From an uncultured Oscillospiraceae bacterium (lineage in GTDB: Bacteria > Bacillota > Clostridia > Oscillospirales > Oscillospiraceae), in assembly GCA_944385095.1 (NCBI GenBank), contig CALWVS010000002.1, positions 111,681 through 175,680 of the forward strand: 64,000 bases of DNA. The letters are read 5' to 3'. The notes below the pieces were generated by a model. The model was given only the letters and a program-made list of their open reading frames with translations, made no database searches and was not told the origin of the DNA. Positions 25,676-34,700 of the stretch are shown in pieces. How positions within the stretch are numbered: position 1 is the first letter of the stretch; each line of letters starts with the position of its first letter. A program made the position numbers and the translations under genes.

Positions 25676-26344
25676 TTATGTCGTTTGCCACATGACCATA
25701 CAAGATTCAGAATAGGGTGGCGTGGGGAGGTCTGCATCCGTCCCTTCACACTCCAAAATTTCACACAGCTGCGTCATCTGTTCTGATGTAATGGTGCATA
25801 TTGTCCATCCCTCAGCATCCTGTTCCCATTCTAACCCAGAAAGCATCTCCATACCAGCCTCTGGCATATGTGCAATGCGCAACACAGTCTGCTGTTCTGG
25901 GACAGCAAATGTGGCTACCCCTGCTCCAGATACATCGTCTGGTATTGCCTTTCTCTCCATACCAGATGCAACAGAATTTGTGACTGTGGTGCTGTCTCCC
26001 TCTGTTGTCTGCTCCATCTGTTGATACAATCCAAAACACAAAATCATACAAGCAGCAAGCCCTGCTCCAATATTTCGAATTTGGTGGTATGTCAGGGAGA
26101 TTTTTTTCTTTTTTTCCTGTCTAATCTGTGTCATAACAGACGTCTTTAGTTGTTCTGGGGCAGATATTTCTCCCAGTTCACGCAATTCTTTCTGTGTGTC
26201 CATCAATGCCTCATAAAGTACTCGACATTCATGGCAGTGGTTCAGGTGCTCCATCAATTCTTTCTCATCGTTTTCCGACAATGCACCATCTATCGCCAGA
26301 CAAATCTGTTCCTCCCTCTCTTGACAAGGTCTCATCCCAGTCAC
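25676..26344 (-). CDS. Zinc-finger anti-sigma factor, membrane-anchored
   Basis: The 222-residue protein has a cytoplasmic N-terminal zf-HC2 motif, HLNHCHECR near residue 33, typical of ZAS-type anti-sigma factors. A single membrane helix lies at about 90-108 (IGAGLAACMILCFGLY), and an outside domain of about 110 residues follows. Its ATGA start overlaps the sigma gene stop by four bases, so the two are made in step. It should hold the ECF sigma factor inactive until an envelope signal. The sensed signal is unknown. Confidence 0.88.
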   Translation of the reverse strand: MTGMRPCQEREEQICLAIDGALSENDEKELMEHLNHCHECRVLYEALMDTQKELRELGEISAPEQLKTSVMTQIRQEKKKKISLTYHQIRNIGAGLAACMILCFGLYQQMEQTTEGDSTTVTNSVASGMERKAIPDDVSGAGVATFAVPEQQTVLRIAHMPEAGMEMLSGLEWEQDAEGWTICTITSEQMTQLCEILECEGTDADLPTPPYSESCMVMWQTT

Positions 26345-26943
26345 CTCCCCTTGGAGTTCTTCTTCTTAGACGAAAATCCTTCAAAAAGGTTCCCTGTCAA
26401 ATTCTTTTGCATGGTCAGTCTGGCTCTTGCAATTCTTGATTTCACAGTCCCCAAATCAATTCCCAAAATATCACTAATTTCCTGGTAGGAAAACCCAGAC
26501 AATTCCCGCATCACCAACACCTGTCTATAATGTTCAGGCAGTGACTGTAATTCCTGTTCTACCGCTTTGCGCACCTCTTTTTGTTCTATCTGGTGATGTG
26601 GGTCAGCATCTGGAGCAACTGGTTCCTGTATAAACGTCTGGTCGTCATCGAAAGAAACGGAGGCTCCATGTTCCCTTTGTCTTTTTTGCTTGCGTAAAAA
26701 ATCAATACATATATTGTTTGCAAGGCGGTACATCCATGTAGAAAAACTGCTGTTTCCCTGAAATTGCTGCAAGGACCGCCACGCCTTTATGAACGCTTCC
26801 TGACTTAAATCCAAAGCGTCCTCTGGATTTCTTGTCATACGGAGCATCAAAGTATAAACTCGATTTTGCTGGCTCTCAAGCAACTGGGCAAATGCTTCCT
26901 CATCTCCTGCCTTTGCCCGCTCCACCAGCTCCTGTTCTGTCAT
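26341..26943 (-). CDS. ECF-type RNA polymerase sigma factor
   Basis: The 200-residue protein has region 2 with DALDLSQEAFIKAWRSL and FSTWMYRLANNICIDFLR at residues 42-85. A linker of about 40 residues follows, then region 4 with LPEHYRQVLVMRELSGFSYQEISDILGIDLGTVKSRIARAR, which binds the -35 element. It is the first gene of a two-gene operon with its anti-sigma factor. The target genes are not visible here. Confidence 0.93.
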   Translation of the reverse strand: MTEQELVERAKAGDEEAFAQLLESQQNRVYTLMLRMTRNPEDALDLSQEAFIKAWRSLQQFQGNSSFSTWMYRLANNICIDFLRKQKRQREHGASVSFDDDQTFIQEPVAPDADPHHQIEQKEVRKAVEQELQSLPEHYRQVLVMRELSGFSYQEISDILGIDLGTVKSRIARARLTMQKNLTGNLFEGFSSKKKNSKGR

Positions 26944-26966
26944 CTACATTCTCCCCCCTGTTTCTG

Positions 26967-27944
26967 TCACTGGTCACACAAATCCCGTTTAATTCCCTTC
27001 GTGACCTGATATACATCTTCTAAGGTGGTAATTTTGACAATTTGTTCTTTGTAGTATCCCGCATGAGGCACACCCTTCAAATACCATGCGTAGTGTCTGC
27101 GTGCCTCCAGACAGGCGATTTTTTCTCCCTTATTGGCAGCCGCCAGTTCAAACTGCCGTACTGCTGTATCACATCGCTGGGCAAGGGATGGCAGAGGTGG
27201 AATCTCCCTTCCCTCCAGCACCGCTTTACACTGGGCAAACAGCCATGGATTTCCAAAAATACCTCTACCAATCATAGCAATATCTGCACCAGTATAGTTT
27301 AAAATGCGCTGTGCATCGGTAGGTTTAAAAATATCTCCATTGGCAATAACCGGAATATGAACCGCCTTTTTCACTTCACGAATCCAATCCCAGTTGGCTG
27401 TTCCAGCATACATCTGTTTTCTGGTTCTTCCATGGACTGCCACTGCTGCCACTCCTGCTGCTTCCATTGCCTTTGCAAACTCTACACAGTTGATAGAGCC
27501 TTTATCCCATCCCAGACGAAATTTCACAGTAACTGGGCAGCCTGCACCACGGATGACCGCCTCTGCCACTTTTACCGCCTTCTCAGGGTCTCTCATCAAA
27601 CCGGAACCATCTCCCGAATTTGCTACCTTTGGCACCGGGCACCCCATATTGATGTCAATGAAATCAGCACCAGATATTTCATGGGCAATCGCAGCCGCCT
27701 CCTGCATACACACTGGGTCACTGCCAAAAATCTGTGCCGCTGCTGGGTGCTCTCCTTCTCCCAGTTGTAGAAGCGGTATGGATTTTTTATCTTGATAACA
27801 CAGTGCTTTTGCACTGACCATTTCTGTACAGGTCAATCCTGCCCCCTGTTCTCTGCAAATGGTGCGAAACGCTACATCTGTTACACCTGCCATTGGTCCC
27901 AATGCCAGTGGGTTTTTAATCTCAATTCCTCCAATGGATACCAT
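26967..27944 (-). CDS. dus: tRNA-dihydrouridine synthase (DusB family)
   Basis: The 325-residue FMN TIM-barrel protein has LGPMAGVTDVAFR near residue 15, the MGCPVPKV segment with the catalytic Cys near 100, VKFRLGWD near 140 and GRTRKQMYAG near 170. It reduces uridine to dihydrouridine in tRNA D-loops. I chose ATG at 27944, six bases after GGAGG; the open frame extends 19 codons further upstream without a ribosome site. It lies 23 bases upstream of the sigma gene and may share a transcript with it. Confidence 0.92.
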   Translation of the reverse strand: MVSIGGIEIKNPLALGPMAGVTDVAFRTICREQGAGLTCTEMVSAKALCYQDKKSIPLLQLGEGEHPAAAQIFGSDPVCMQEAAAIAHEISGADFIDINMGCPVPKVANSGDGSGLMRDPEKAVKVAEAVIRGAGCPVTVKFRLGWDKGSINCVEFAKAMEAAGVAAVAVHGRTRKQMYAGTANWDWIREVKKAVHIPVIANGDIFKPTDAQRILNYTGADIAMIGRGIFGNPWLFAQCKAVLEGREIPPLPSLAQRCDTAVRQFELAAANKGEKIACLEARRHYAWYLKGVPHAGYYKEQIVKITTLEDVYQVTKGIKRDLCDQ

Positions 27945-28075
27945 TGATGTCCTCCATAATTTGAAAATAGTCTCTTGATTTAGGTCACGACATTTTATCA
28001 TAGACCCAATCAGTTGACAAGGCGATAAGAAGTGATTACAATGACAAAAAACAGTTTTTGCGAGGGTATCAAACT

Positions 28076-29287
28076 ATGGAATTGTCTTTTTTAGAACTTT
28101 CTCTGCGCAGTATTTCCGCCTATCATCCCATTTTAGATACAAAAGAACTGACTTTAGTATGTCAACTATTGTCTGCCTGCAACCAAAAAGCTGGGATGAG
28201 GGCATTAGACAGCTATACCCAACTATTTTACCAGCTTTATTCCAATCACTATACCAGTCTTGGCAGTTGGCTTTGGGATTATCTGCGCTACACAGAGTCC
28301 CCTTATGGGCGTATGGTGGAACACAACGAAAAAAATACTACTTTAGAACAGGCAGCACACAGGGAACTGGAGTTACTCATTCAGCTGGCTTCCACACCTG
28401 CTGAAACCTATTTACTGACCATCCAATCCCTTCTTCCCCTTGAGCATTCCCTTTTGGTGGACACACTACCCAAATGGGAGCATACAGTTCCCTTTACCGT
28501 GTCTGATCTGATACAATTCTATGGAAAAAAGGGGTGCGGTCAATATGCTCAATACCGCACTTTCCTATGGGAAAATGGGATTCTTGTACCAGTGACTGAC
28601 CCAGACTGCCCAAAACCCATCGAGCTTTTGGGATATGACCATCAACGTCAACAGGTATTGGAAAACACCAAACTCCTGATAGCTGGTCACACCGCCAACA
28701 ATGTTTTGCTGTTTGGTGATGGCGGCACTGGAAAATCTGCTACTGTGAAATCCATGCTCTATCTCTCTGGTATGGAAGATTTACGCCTGATTGAAATTCA
28801 AAAAGAAAATTTAGTGGGCATGCCTCAGCTCATCCGTTCTCTGGCTGGAAAACGGCAGAAATTTATTCTGTTCATTGATGACCTGGCTTTTGATGAAGAC
28901 GATTTAACCTATTCCTCTCTCAAAACCATTTTGGAAGGTGGTCTGGAAAAACGCCCTGCCAATGTTGCCATCTATGCCACATCCAATCGCCGCCATCTGG
29001 TGCGCCAGAATTTCAGTGACCGTGGCACAGATGAAGTGGATGCCTTTGAGACTATTGCAGAAAAAACTGCATTGGCTGAACGGTTCGGACTGCGTATTCC
29101 CTATATGACCATGAATAAAAAAGAATACCTGTCTCTCATTGACCATTTAGCCAGTTTATTCCACATTGTCATGGAACCAGAATTACTCCACGCCAAAGCG
29201 ATGGAGTGGGAAATCCGCCATGCTGGTCGCACCCCCAGAGTGGCTCGTCAATTCATTGCCAGTCTGGTTTCAGATGCCATTCAATAA
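28076..29287 (+). CDS. DUF815-family AAA+ ATPase
   Basis: The 403-residue protein has a helical N-terminal half of about 190 residues with no motif I recognise. An ATPase domain follows with Walker A GDGGTGKSA near 214, Walker B ILFIDDL near 262, a sensor-like YATSNRRHL near 305, and a C-terminal R(V)ARQF helix. This is the DUF815 family, which is widespread in Firmicutes and of unknown role. ATG at 28076 has GAGGG nine bases upstream; a TTG 18 bases earlier is possible. It is divergent from dus and transcribed alone. Confidence 0.82.
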   Translation: MELSFLELSLRSISAYHPILDTKELTLVCQLLSACNQKAGMRALDSYTQLFYQLYSNHYTSLGSWLWDYLRYTESPYGRMVEHNEKNTTLEQAAHRELELLIQLASTPAETYLLTIQSLLPLEHSLLVDTLPKWEHTVPFTVSDLIQFYGKKGCGQYAQYRTFLWENGILVPVTDPDCPKPIELLGYDHQRQQVLENTKLLIAGHTANNVLLFGDGGTGKSATVKSMLYLSGMEDLRLIEIQKENLVGMPQLIRSLAGKRQKFILFIDDLAFDEDDLTYSSLKTILEGGLEKRPANVAIYATSNRRHLVRQNFSDRGTDEVDAFETIAEKTALAERFGLRIPYMTMNKKEYLSLIDHLASLFHIVMEPELLHAKAMEWEIRHAGRTPRVARQFIASLVSDAIQ

Positions 29288-29302
29288 ACTAACACAAAAG
29301 AA

Positions 29303-29338
29303 GGGGGAGAGTTCCAATTTTGGAACTCTCCCCTTTTT
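29303..29338 (+). terminator. Terminator after DUF815 ATPase gene
   Basis: GGGGAGAGTTCCA pairs with TGGAACTCTCCCC, followed by TTTTTG. Confidence 0.88.
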
Positions 29339-29363
29339 GTTAGAGTAGCTTACTGTTCCTTAA

Positions 29364-31325
29364 TTAAACAGTCGCTTTTTCTTTCTTTGCGGTCGTATAT
29401 TGCAGCACACAAATGCCACTCACAACCACAACACCAATCACATCGGAAATTGGTTCTGGATGCAGCATACACAGACCACCAGCAACCAACAAAATACGGA
29501 ACACTACATTTAAGTTGCGATACAGGAACCCGTTCAATGCAGCAGCAATGCCAAAAATACCAAACAGAGAGGTTACGCAAATCTGAATCACCTGTAGGGG
29601 ATTGCTCACACCCTCAAACAGCATGGCAGGGCTGAATGCAAAAATGTATGGAACAATAAATGCCGCAATGGCAAGACGGGTGGCATTGAACGCAGTTTTC
29701 ATAGGTGGTGCCTTTGCAATGGCAGAACCGGCATAAGCTGCCAGTGCAACAGGTGGGGTAATATCTGCCACAATACCAAAGTAGAATACAAAGAAATGGG
29801 CAGCTACCACAGGAATGCCAATTTCTGGGCTAATCAAAATGGGGGCACAGGTGGAAGCCATAATGCAGTAGTTGGCAGTGGTGGGAACACCCATACCAAG
29901 TACAATACAGCAAAGCATGGTTAAAAACAGTGCAACAATGGCTTGACCACCGGAAATGGCAACAATACCAGTAATCAGTTTAGAGGCAAGACCAGTGGAG
30001 GTGATACATCCAGCAACCAGACCAGCCATAGCACAGGCAACAGCAACCGTAATGGTACCCTTTGCACCTGCTTCCAGTGCATCAATGATTTTCTGAATGC
30101 TGATTCGGTCATCCTTGTTGACAATTCCGACTAAAATAGTAATACCAATGGCAATGGTAGCAGCAAACTGCATGGTATACATATTGGTAGAAACCATCAC
30201 CACCAGAATAATCAGAGGCAACAATAAGTAGACCTTGGGCAGCAATTCCCGCATTTTGGGCAGTTCTTCACGGGGAATTCCCTTTAAGCCCAGCTTTTGC
30301 GCCTCTAAATGAACCGCAATGTAAATACCTGTAAAATACAGAATTGCAGGCAAAATGGCTTTCAAAGCCACCTGAGAATAGGGAACACCCATATACTCTG
30401 CCATCAAAAAGGCAGCTGCACCCATAATAGGGGGCATAATCTGACCACCAGTGGAGGCAGATGCCTCAACTGCACCGGCAAACTCAGCCTTATAGCCTGT
30501 CTTTTTCATCATAGGAATGGTGACAGAACCGGTGGTAACTGTGTTACCTACGGAGGAACCAGACACCATACCACACAGTGCAGAGGAAATAACAGCAACC
30601 TTAGCAGGACCACCAGCAGAAGCACCTGCAAGAGAATTTGCCAGATTGATAAAGAAGGCAGAGATGCCTGTCCGCTCCAAAAATGCACCAAAGATGATGA
30701 AGACCACAATGTACTTTGCACATACGTTGATGGGGGTATTCATCAGACCTGTACTTGTATAGAACAGGTCATAAATTACCTTGCCAAAACGCACATTCAT
30801 AAATGTGTATACAAGCAAGGCTCCAACCACACACAGAATCGGAATACCTACACAGCGACGGCACAATTCCATCATGGACAGAATGGCAACCACTGCAATC
30901 ACAACCATAACAGGATTCTGAGTCACACGGGTGGCCAGTTTAATGATATCCTGTGCATTGGCTGCAAAATAGAAAAAGGGAACTGCACCTACTACCATAA
31001 GTACAATATCATACCAGGGCAGGGAATTTACTTTTACTTTGCCTTTTCTCATTGGGTAGTTCAAATAACCCAAAATAAGAATGGTCCCTAAAAACATGTT
31101 CAGACGTACTTCAGGCATTGCAGTACTGAACAGGGTCACATAAATACAATAGATGGAAAATGCAACACAAATCAGGCGGATAATCTGTTTTGGTGTACCT
31201 TCCCACACACGGGTATTGGACTCACGGTCATATTTTTTCATGACCTCCTCTACATCAGCCGCTGTGCCAACAGAGGTGTCCACTTCTGCCTGCATGGTGT
31301 TCTTATCCTTTTCATCGAAACCCAT
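29364..31325 (-). CDS. TRAP transporter permease, fused 4TM/12TM subunits
   Basis: The 653-residue polytopic membrane protein has about 16 hydrophobic segments. The first four, after a charged N-terminus of about 50 residues, match the small DctQ-type subunit; the rest match DctM, with GGQIMPPIMGAAAFLMAEYMG near residue 300 and MGVPTTANYCIMA near 475. Such fused permeases work with TAXI binding proteins, and one is encoded just upstream. The pair imports a small organic acid, often a dicarboxylate or glutamate-like compound, using a sodium gradient. The substrate cannot be read from sequence. Confidence 0.92.
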   Translation of the reverse strand: MGFDEKDKNTMQAEVDTSVGTAADVEEVMKKYDRESNTRVWEGTPKQIIRLICVAFSIYCIYVTLFSTAMPEVRLNMFLGTILILGYLNYPMRKGKVKVNSLPWYDIVLMVVGAVPFFYFAANAQDIIKLATRVTQNPVMVVIAVVAILSMMELCRRCVGIPILCVVGALLVYTFMNVRFGKVIYDLFYTSTGLMNTPINVCAKYIVVFIIFGAFLERTGISAFFINLANSLAGASAGGPAKVAVISSALCGMVSGSSVGNTVTTGSVTIPMMKKTGYKAEFAGAVEASASTGGQIMPPIMGAAAFLMAEYMGVPYSQVALKAILPAILYFTGIYIAVHLEAQKLGLKGIPREELPKMRELLPKVYLLLPLIILVVMVSTNMYTMQFAATIAIGITILVGIVNKDDRISIQKIIDALEAGAKGTITVAVACAMAGLVAGCITSTGLASKLITGIVAISGGQAIVALFLTMLCCIVLGMGVPTTANYCIMASTCAPILISPEIGIPVVAAHFFVFYFGIVADITPPVALAAYAGSAIAKAPPMKTAFNATRLAIAAFIVPYIFAFSPAMLFEGVSNPLQVIQICVTSLFGIFGIAAALNGFLYRNLNVVFRILLVAGGLCMLHPEPISDVIGVVVVSGICVLQYTTAKKEKATV

Positions 31326-31439
31326 ACCATACTCTCCTTTCTACATCCCTTGACACATTCTCTTGTACAGAACACACATCAGCAGTCTTGCCATTTATGC
31401 TCATGTCTCTGTTTCACAAGTGTGTCATACTTATTAGAA

Positions 31440-31465
31440 TGGGCTGCGGTATACGCCACAGCCCA
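31440..31465 (-). promoter_or_regulatory. Hairpin between TRAP binding protein and permease genes
   Basis: TGGGCTG.GG pairs with CC.CAGCCCA, in a 164-base gap inside the operon. Such hairpins often act as partial terminators or mRNA end protectors, so that the binding protein is made in excess. Confidence 0.55.
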
Positions 31466-31489
31466 CATTGTTTGACATAGCAAGAACGA

Positions 31490-32566
31490 TTACTTGGTAG
31501 GAACTTCAATTCCCTTCTCAGCATAGTACTCAGCAGCACCGGGATGATAGGGAACTGCACCATAGGAAGCAGCAAACTCCAGATCCAGTTCAGCACCCTT
31601 GGCATGTGCAGCAGTGATGCTGTCAATATTTTCAAATACGCCAAACATGAAGTTGTATACATCCTCGTTGGATACATCATCACGGGCAATGACAACAGCA
31701 CCCACAGCCACGGTGGTTACATCTTCAGGAGTACCATAGACATCCTTGGAAATGGTGTTGGCACTGTAGTAGGGGGACTCTGCCATCAGGGCATCAATAT
31801 GTTCCTGATCCAAGCTGACCAGATACACATCCTTTGTGGTAGCAAGAGAGGTAACAGCAGTGGTAGGAGCACCAGCTACCACGAAAGCGGCATCAATTTT
31901 GCCGTCCTGCAGGGACTCAACACTGTTGCCAAAGTCCTGATAGGTAGGGTTGATATCAGCTTCTACATCCAGACCATAGGCACCCAAAATATCAACTGCA
32001 TTGTAATACACACCGGAGCCGGCTGCACCAACAGAAACATTCTTTCCAGCCAGATCAGCAACGCTCTTGATGTTGGGGTCTAGTGTTACAATCTGAACCT
32101 GCTCCATGTACAAGTTTGCCACTGTGGAGTAGTTGTCAATGGCTCCATACTCCTCAAAGAGACGGGTTCCCTCATAACCATAGGCACCTACGTCGGTCTG
32201 CACAAAGCCGAGCTGAGCATCGCCCAAGTCCAGAGCCTCAATGTTTGCCTGAGAACCGCCAGAGGTGATAGCAGTAATCTTGGTGCTGGTTGCCTCGCCC
32301 ACTTTCTGAGCCAGAACACCACCAAAGCCATAGTAAGTGCCCTGATCACCGCCGGTGGTAAAGGTCAGGCTTGTGCCGCCTTCCTTACCGCCAGTGACCG
32401 TGCTGCCCTGAGCGGTGCTGGAAGATGTGGTGCCAGTGGAACTAGCATCTCCACTGGTTGTACTGCCAGTGCTGGAAGTTGTACCTGTTCCACTGGTACA
32501 TCCGGGGAGCACCAGACCAGCGGAAAGAGCCATTGCCATTACAAAAGCCAGTTTCTTTTTCATCAT
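31490..32566 (-). CDS. TAXI-family TRAP transporter solute-binding lipoprotein
   Basis: The 358-residue protein starts MMKKK. A signal peptide ends in the lipobox LPGC (Cys near residue 23), and a Ser/Thr/Gly linker of about 45 residues tethers the domain. The binding domain has the TAXI features FTTGGDQGTYYGFGG, ITSGGSQANIEAL and KNVSVGAAGSGV. It captures the substrate outside the membrane for the fused permease downstream. ATG at 32566 has GGAGG eight bases upstream. The promoter is overlapped by an inverted repeat. Confidence 0.92.
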   Translation of the reverse strand: MMKKKLAFVMAMALSAGLVLPGCTSGTGTTSSTGSTTSGDASSTGTTSSSTAQGSTVTGGKEGGTSLTFTTGGDQGTYYGFGGVLAQKVGEATSTKITAITSGGSQANIEALDLGDAQLGFVQTDVGAYGYEGTRLFEEYGAIDNYSTVANLYMEQVQIVTLDPNIKSVADLAGKNVSVGAAGSGVYYNAVDILGAYGLDVEADINPTYQDFGNSVESLQDGKIDAAFVVAGAPTTAVTSLATTKDVYLVSLDQEHIDALMAESPYYSANTISKDVYGTPEDVTTVAVGAVVIARDDVSNEDVYNFMFGVFENIDSITAAHAKGAELDLEFAASYGAVPYHPGAAEYYAEKGIEVPTK

Positions 32567-32620
32567 TTCAAATTCCTCCAGTTCTAAATGATATGCGTAG
32601 GGGAAATTTAGTATGAGTTG

Positions 32621-32649
32621 ATTATAGTTGATATTGCGCAAAAATGCAA
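32621..32649 (-). promoter_or_regulatory. Promoter of the TAXI-TRAP operon
   Basis: TTGCAT, 17 bases, TATAAT on the minus strand, 55 bases before the start codon. Confidence 0.7.
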
Positions 32650-32652
32650 TAT
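32631..32652. promoter_or_regulatory. Operator-like inverted repeat in the TRAP promoter
   Basis: ATATTGC-N8-GCAATAT is a perfect 7-bp dyad covering the spacer and -35 of the promoter, where a bound repressor would block RNA polymerase. Confidence 0.6.
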
Positions 32653-32762
32653 TATTTTTATTAAGATTGCAAAAAGATTTTTTAGACTGCGTTCTATTGG
32701 CAATTTGTGAACGAATTTTGAATTATTTGCAAGAAATAGGTTCTTTCAGTCTCATTTTGTGT

Positions 32763-33458
32763 TTAGGGTTTCCACTCTTTCATTGCATCAGACAGTTTTT
32801 CCAAAGCCCGTTTTTCAATTCTGGACACATAGGAGCGGCTGATTTGACACTGTTTAGCCACCTCCCTCTGGGTTTTGGGTTTTCCATGATTTAATCCATA
32901 TCTGAGGCAAATAATCATTTGTTCCCGCTCTGTCAAATTTGCTTTGATACATCTGCGCACCTGCTGACAGGCATCTTTCATATCCAGTTCTTCTAACATA
33001 TTGTCATCTACCGCCAGCGTATCAAGCAGAGAAAGGGAGTTTCCATCTCCCCCTGTCTCCAGTGTGTCTGTTAACGATACTTCCCCCTGCCTCTTTTTTT
33101 GCGCTCGAAAATACATCAAAATTTCGTTTTCAATACAGCGGGCCGCATAGGTGGCAAGTCGCACACTTTTATCTGGCTTAAATGTGGAGATTCCCTTAAT
33201 TAACCCAATGGTTCCAATGGAAATCAAATCCTCCTGATCCCCTGTCTGTGCATAATATTTCTTCGCAATATGGGCAACCAGCCGTAAATTATGTTCAATC
33301 AGCTTATTTCTTGCCTCTAAATCTCCCTGTGCTAATCGCTCCAAATAGTCCTGCTCCTCTTGTGCCTTCAGTGTTCGAGGAAAGGAACGACTGTCTCCAG
33401 AAAGTCGTAAGGTCAAGAACAACCCCTGCATCATCAGGTGTAAGATTGGTGAAACCAT
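32763..33458 (-). CDS. sigK: Sporulation sigma factor SigK (unsplit)
   Basis: The 231-residue protein carries regions closely like SigK: RNKLIEHNLRLVAHIAKKYY and EDLISIGTIGLIKGISTF at residues 50-90, LATYAARCIENEILM, and C-terminal TQREVAKQCQISRSYVSRIEKRAL. It directs late mother-cell transcription during sporulation. The N-terminal 20 or so residues are hydrophobic, like the pro-peptide that must be cleaved in Bacillus. The frame is complete, so there is no skin-type element. ATG at 33458 follows GGGAGG by nine bases. Confidence 0.92.
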   Translation of the reverse strand: MVSPILHLMMQGLFLTLRLSGDSRSFPRTLKAQEEQDYLERLAQGDLEARNKLIEHNLRLVAHIAKKYYAQTGDQEDLISIGTIGLIKGISTFKPDKSVRLATYAARCIENEILMYFRAQKKRQGEVSLTDTLETGGDGNSLSLLDTLAVDDNMLEELDMKDACQQVRRCIKANLTEREQMIICLRYGLNHGKPKTQREVAKQCQISRSYVSRIEKRALEKLSDAMKEWKP

Positions 33459-33583
33459 CCCATAACACCTCCCATTTTACTGTATTCTGGCTCTCTCCCC
33501 CTTATTCAAAAATGGTGACAACTTGTACATTTTAGAATCTCGTAGTAAAATAAGGTGACTCTATAAAAACTGGAAGTGATTCT

Positions 33584-34654
33584 ATGGACTCTAACCGTAT
33601 TCAACGTGTGTTATCTGAACTTTCCAAAGCTGGTATCACTCAGATGATTGTGTCATCTCCCTCTTCCATTCGCTATCTGACAGGGATAGATGTGCAGCCT
33701 ATGGAACGGCTTTATGCATTGATTCTGCGTACAGATGGGCAACATGCATTGATTTTAAATCATCTGTTTACTGTACCATCTACACAGCTCAATGAAGTGT
33801 GGCTCAATGACTGTGACGATGGAATTGCAGCCATTGCCCAACATCTTGACTCCACTCTCCCTATAGGTATTGACGATTGCTGGTCAGCCAGATTTCTGCT
33901 TCCCCTTATGAAACTTTGTCCCAACAGCCAATTTCAGCTGACCAGCCGCTGTGTCAACACAGTTAGAGGGTGTAAAGACCTGAAAGAACAGGTTCATATG
34001 ATTGAGGCATCTCATCTGAATGACACCTGTATGGCAGCGGTGGAGCAGTTTTTACATCAGGGTGTCACAGAACTGGAAACTGCCGATTTTATTCGCTCTG
34101 AGTTTTTGCGCCTTGGTGCATCTGGTACTTCATTTGACCCCATTGTTTCCTTTGGAGCCAACGCCTCCGACCCACATCACCAGCCAGATGGTACTGTGCT
34201 CCATCATGGCGATTGTGTGGTTATTGATATGGGATGTGTCTGGCAGGGCTATTGTTCCGACATGACACGCACCTTTTTTTGTGGCACTCCCTCCCCTACG
34301 CATATGTCAATTCACAACTTAGTGCGAGAAGCAAATGAACGTGCTGAAGCTGTGATTCGCCCTGGTGTCCGTTTTTGCGATGTGGACATGGCTGCACGGG
34401 AACACATTGCAAATGCTGGTTATGGTACCAACTTTACTCATCGTCTGGGGCATTTTATTGGTATGGAATGTCATGAAACAGGGGATGTGAGCGGCAACAA
34501 TACTGACCCAATCAAAGAAGGGCAAATTTTCTCCATAGAGCCTGGTGTATACCTTCCCAACGAAATGGGTGTACGCATTGAAGATTTGGTCTTAGTAACA
34601 AAAGATGGATGTAAAGTTTTGAACCAGTACCCAAAGCAGTGGAAACAGGTATAA
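33584..34654 (+). CDS. M24-family metallopeptidase (Xaa-Pro dipeptidase / aminopeptidase P-like)
   Basis: The 356-residue protein has a creatinase-like N-terminal domain (about 1-130) and a pita-bread catalytic domain. All five metal ligands can be seen: Asp in VVIDMG, Asp in SDMTRTFF, His in HRLGHFIGME, Glu in SIEPGVYL and Glu in GVRIEDLVLV. It removes or splits residues next to proline. A GGAAGTGA site precedes the ATG. It is transcribed alone between sigK and a shared terminator. Confidence 0.9.
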   Translation: MDSNRIQRVLSELSKAGITQMIVSSPSSIRYLTGIDVQPMERLYALILRTDGQHALILNHLFTVPSTQLNEVWLNDCDDGIAAIAQHLDSTLPIGIDDCWSARFLLPLMKLCPNSQFQLTSRCVNTVRGCKDLKEQVHMIEASHLNDTCMAAVEQFLHQGVTELETADFIRSEFLRLGASGTSFDPIVSFGANASDPHHQPDGTVLHHGDCVVIDMGCVWQGYCSDMTRTFFCGTPSPTHMSIHNLVREANERAEAVIRPGVRFCDVDMAAREHIANAGYGTNFTHRLGHFIGMECHETGDVSGNNTDPIKEGQIFSIEPGVYLPNEMGVRIEDLVLVTKDGCKVLNQYPKQWKQV

Positions 34655-34695
34655 AAAAACAGGAGTGTCCTTTCTCAAGAACACTCCTGTTTTTT
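34654..34695. terminator. Bidirectional terminator between peptidase and unknown gene
   Basis: AAAAAACAGGAGTGT pairs with ACACTCCTGTTTTTT around a 12-base loop; both strands end in T-runs. Confidence 0.88.
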
Positions 34696-34700
34696 GTCTT

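Noticed and set aside
32763-33458. Possible skin-type interruption of sigK
   Set aside because: The frame is continuous from regions 1 to 4 and no recombinase gene is nearby.
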